From assembly GCA_902493545.1 (NCBI GenBank), contig CABUQI010000018.1:1-15022 (forward strand): DNA of 15,022 nucleotides, written 5' to 3'. The position numbers and the translations under genes are program-made. Every line of letters begins with the position of its first letter. Position 1 is the first letter of the stretch. This DNA comes from an uncultured Collinsella sp. (GTDB taxonomy: Bacteria > Actinomycetota > Coriobacteriia > Coriobacteriales > Coriobacteriaceae). A model generated the notes under the pieces. The model was not told where the DNA came from and did no database searches. It saw nothing but the letters and a program-made list of their open reading frames with translations. This document shows, in pieces, positions 13,063 through 15,022 of the stretch.

Positions 13063-14364
13063 ATGGATCAAACGCAGACGAGCAATAGCGCTCCCCTGCC
13101 CATGCAAGCCACTCCCCAACCGGAGCAAATGACCGTTTCACCTGCACAAAAACCCCTAGTAACCATTGTGCACGCATCGGTTGGATCGGGCCACAAAGCC
13201 GCCGCCAACGCGATTGCACAAGCATTTGACCTTATCCGCGGCACCAAGGAAATCCCTGAGGATATTGAAATTGAAGTGCTCGATATCCTTGATTTTGGAC
13301 GTATTAAATTCGACGGCAATAAGACCGCGGCTTCTTTTACGGGAGCCACACGCCCCATTTACGACCTGACCTGGCGATATACGCTTACGGGACATCTTCT
13401 CTGGGGTGGCGGCACGGCATGGTCACGTATTATGTTCCCTGCCTTCAACGAATATGTCCGCACCCGCAGGCCCATAGCCGTGGTTGCAACACACATTACG
13501 GCAGCCAACGTCGCTGTGGGCGCCCGCGTAATTACGGGTATCGATTATCCGGTCATCTGCGTACCAACAGACTATGAAGTCGAAGGCTTTTGGCCCCACA
13601 AGGACACTGACCTGTTCTGCGTGGCCAACGAGTTTATGGCCGAAACGCTGCGTCCGCGCAAAGTTCCCGAGTCAAAGATCCGCATAACGGGCATCCCCAT
13701 CCGAGCCGGTTTCGATACCGATTACAAACGCGAGGATGAGCTGAGCAAGTTCAATCTCCCCATAGACAAAACCGTCGTATTGGTGATGGCCGGCGCCAGT
13801 TTGCCCCAACCATACGTGCGTTTCCGTGCCGCGATGGACCACACGCTCCCCTTCTTACGCAGCTTTGAAGACATGCACTTTGTCTTTTTACCGGGCAAAG
13901 ATAAGGAATACGCCGCCCGACTCAAGACGCTCTTCGACGCCATGAAGCTCGACAACGTCACGGTTCTGGACTACGTGGACGACATGGCGGCCCTCATGCA
14001 CGGCTGCGACCTGGCAATCCTCAAATCGGGCGGACTCACCGTCACCGAATGCCTGTGCGCGCATCTGCCGATGATCCTGCTGGGCAAATCATATGGCCAG
14101 GAAAAGGCCAACACAACGATGCTCACCGGCATGGGCGCCAGCATGCATGTCACCACCGCACGAGAACTCATCGTGACGCTTCGTCACCTGCACGACCACC
14201 CTGAGTCGCTCAAAGCCCTACTCATCAACGGCGAAGTACTACGCCGTCCACGCGCAGCGGAGGACATCGCCATCGCAACCATGGAGCTCGTAGGCAAACC
14301 CCAAAAGCGCAAACGAGCCTTCTGCCGCTTCTACTGGGGCGGGAAGCCTGCTCATATCCGCTAG
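13063..14364 (+). CDS. MGDG-synthase/UgtP-like glycolipid glycosyltransferase
   Basis: 433 residues from ATG 13063 (GGGGAG upstream, spacing 7); the frame is open from 12934 but that part overlaps trxB and its leader. Residues 1-30 are a Pro/Gln-rich tail. The N-terminal MGDG-synthase domain starts with VTIVHASVGSGHKAAANAI, including the GSGH turn at 41-44. The C-terminal GT28 half has LILLG-type and nucleotide-sugar motifs: KSGGLTVTEC at 321-330 and GQEKAN at 345-350. Relatives move glucose or galactose from UDP-sugar to diacylglycerol at the inner membrane face, building glycolipids and anchors for lipoteichoic-type polymers. Donor and number of sugars cannot be told. The C-terminus is strongly basic (KPQKRKRAFCRF), fitting membrane contact. 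Confidence 0.88.
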   Translation: MDQTQTSNSAPLPMQATPQPEQMTVSPAQKPLVTIVHASVGSGHKAAANAIAQAFDLIRGTKEIPEDIEIEVLDILDFGRIKFDGNKTAASFTGATRPIYDLTWRYTLTGHLLWGGGTAWSRIMFPAFNEYVRTRRPIAVVATHITAANVAVGARVITGIDYPVICVPTDYEVEGFWPHKDTDLFCVANEFMAETLRPRKVPESKIRITGIPIRAGFDTDYKREDELSKFNLPIDKTVVLVMAGASLPQPYVRFRAAMDHTLPFLRSFEDMHFVFLPGKDKEYAARLKTLFDAMKLDNVTVLDYVDDMAALMHGCDLAILKSGGLTVTECLCAHLPMILLGKSYGQEKANTTMLTGMGASMHVTTARELIVTLRHLHDHPESLKALLINGEVLRRPRAAEDIAIATMELVGKPQKRKRAFCRFYWGGKPAHIR

Positions 14365-14377
14365 CGTCGGACTGTTC

Positions 14378-14475
14378 GCTTGCCCGTGGGGGCCTATATA
14401 TCATCCCGTGCTCAAACATTCTCGCTACGCTGCGAAACTGCGCGCGGGACGATATATAGGCCCCCACAGGCAAGC
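14378..14475. repeat. 98-bp hairpin element A, covarying with element B
   Basis: Starting 14 bases after the glycosyltransferase stop, the two ends pair almost perfectly: GCTTGCC/GGCAAGC, one mismatch, then 17 bp from GTGGGGGCC to GATATATAGG..., then TCCCG/CGGGA. The centre carries unpaired TGCTCAAACATTCTCGC and GCTGCGAAACTGCGCG. The same centre recurs inverted in element B with different but still pairing stem bases. No T-run follows; it may end transcription or be a REP-like mobile or protein-binding element. Confidence 0.8.
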
Positions 14476-14552
14476 TGCGTTTACGCACTAGCAGCTAAAC
14501 TAGATTCCCCTCCAGTAGAACCAACAAAGGCGAGACCGGAAAAGATAAATAC

Positions 14553-14601
14553 AGTTAGCCGATGCGACAAAGAGACTATTCCTTTGTCGCATCGGCTAAC
14601 T
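14553..14601. terminator. Perfect 20-bp-stem hairpin
   Basis: Arms 14553-14572 and 14582-14601 (starting AGTTAGCCGATGCG) are fully complementary with a 9-base loop. T-rich sequence lies on both sides: ATTTTTTC 9-16 bases after it on the plus strand, TATTTATCTTTT on the minus strand. It is probably a bidirectional terminator between the glycosyltransferase and dut genes. Confidence 0.7.
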
Positions 14602-14627
14602 AGAATGTAAATTTTTTCAAGCGAGTA

Positions 14628-14736
14628 GCCGCCCGCCCGCCTCTCTCACATATCGTTCCACGCGCAGTTTCGCAGCGAGCGAAGCGACGCGAGAATGTTT
14701 GAGCATGGAATGATATATAGGCGGGTCGGGCCGGTC
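14628..14736. repeat. Hairpin element B, inverted relative to element A
   Basis: Read on the minus strand it begins CCTATATATCATTCCATGCTC and ends GCGTGGAACGATATG. It has the same TGCTCAAACATTCTCGC and GCTGCGAAACTGCGCG blocks as element A, plus about 12 extra bases (GTCGCTTCGCTC) between them. The stem TTCCA/TGGAA replaces TCCCG/CGGGA of element A with pairing kept. The outer arms (CCCGCC / GGCGGG) pair imperfectly. It lies just downstream of the dut stop. Confidence 0.75.
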
Positions 14737-14756
14737 AGCGGACAGTACGTAAACGA

Positions 14757-15022
14757 CTAAGCGACGCCGCTAGAACCGAAACCGCCGGCTCCTCGGTCGG
14801 TTTTATCTAGTTCTTCTACTTCTATGAGGTTGACCGTGGGGACTTCTTGGATGACGAGCTGGGCTATGCGGTCGCCTTTGTTGATTTGGATATTGTTGGT
14901 GGGATCCAGGTTGATGAGGATAACCTTGAGTTCTCCTCGGTAGTGGGCGTCGATGACGCCCGGCGTGTTGACTATAGACAGGCCCTGCTTGATAGCCAAG
15001 CCGCTGCGGGGCTGGACGAAGC
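14757..15022 (-). CDS. dut: dUTP diphosphatase (trimeric), C-terminal part
   Basis: The gene enters from the right edge; 87 complete C-terminal codons are present. It hydrolyses dUTP to dUMP and pyrophosphate, keeping uracil out of DNA and feeding thymidylate synthesis. Conserved motifs of the trimeric family are visible in order: PRSGLA at the edge, then NTPGVIDAHYRGELKV (with the catalytic Asp in VIDxxYRG), GDRIAQLVI, and the glycine-rich C-terminal arm DRGAGGFGSSG that closes over the substrate. The start lies outside the window. It converges on the glycosyltransferase gene across the hairpin-rich spacer. Confidence 0.95.
   Translation of the reverse strand, partial: FVQPRSGLAIKQGLSIVNTPGVIDAHYRGELKVILINLDPTNNIQINKGDRIAQLVIQEVPTVNLIEVEELDKTDRGAGGFGSSGVA

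Overview
The window looks like a chromosomal segment from a Coriobacteriia actinobacterium, most likely Collinsella or a close relative. The basis is overall high GC, the actinobacterial gene order pgsA-type synthase / GarA-like FHA protein / Rv1828-like MerR regulator, a BspA-type surface domain with a C-terminus like those of Coriobacteriia surface proteins, and no Gram-negative features. This is inference from sequence reading only; no database search was possible.

Left part (1-4100, minus strand): an array of three paralogous secreted genes. Each has a type IVb/class III prepilin N-terminus (G|Q...E5 cleavage motif plus one hydrophobic helix) joined to a different C-terminal domain: DUF6273-like in genes 1 and 2, BspA-like/DUF285 in gene 3. 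All three begin with ATGCATG, which holds two overlapping ATGs in different frames, followed about 20 bases later by a G-rich tract (G9, GGGGGGTGGG, G9) inside the leader peptide. As written, gene 1 is in frame from the first ATG. Gene 2 is in frame from the second ATG but is then broken by an 11-bp tandem duplication. Gene 3 is out of frame with both ATGs. A shared palindrome lies about 80 bp upstream of each start. This has the marks of a phase-variable, co-regulated surface-protein family. An orphan RelB-like antitoxin gene and two copies of a ~120-bp segment are interspersed.

Middle-left (4100-6260): an accessory patch. It holds an AT-richer DUF1648-type membrane protein gene with an ambiguous start beside an A7 run, a ~550-bp stretch without a clear gene but rich in palindromes, a truncated ribbon-helix-helix antitoxin with its operator, and a deletion remnant of a lantibiotic-immunity-like ABC transporter.

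Middle-right (6260-11240, plus strand): conserved housekeeping genes. These are a CDP-alcohol phosphatidyltransferase, a GarA-like FHA protein, a MerR regulator, adenine phosphoribosyltransferase and a secreted coiled-coil NlpC/P60 hydrolase, with no terminator seen until after the hydrolase. A DegV-family fatty-acid-binding protein follows, with its own promoter and an elaborate operator.

Right part (11240-15022): a DUF1836 regulator (minus) converges on degV across a strong bidirectional hairpin and shares a 12-bp promoter motif with it. Thioredoxin reductase (minus) is divergent from an MGDG-synthase-like glycosyltransferase (plus). A ~390-bp spacer carries two inverted, covarying hairpin elements and a third 20-bp-stem hairpin. 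The C-terminal part of dUTPase (minus) runs off the right edge.
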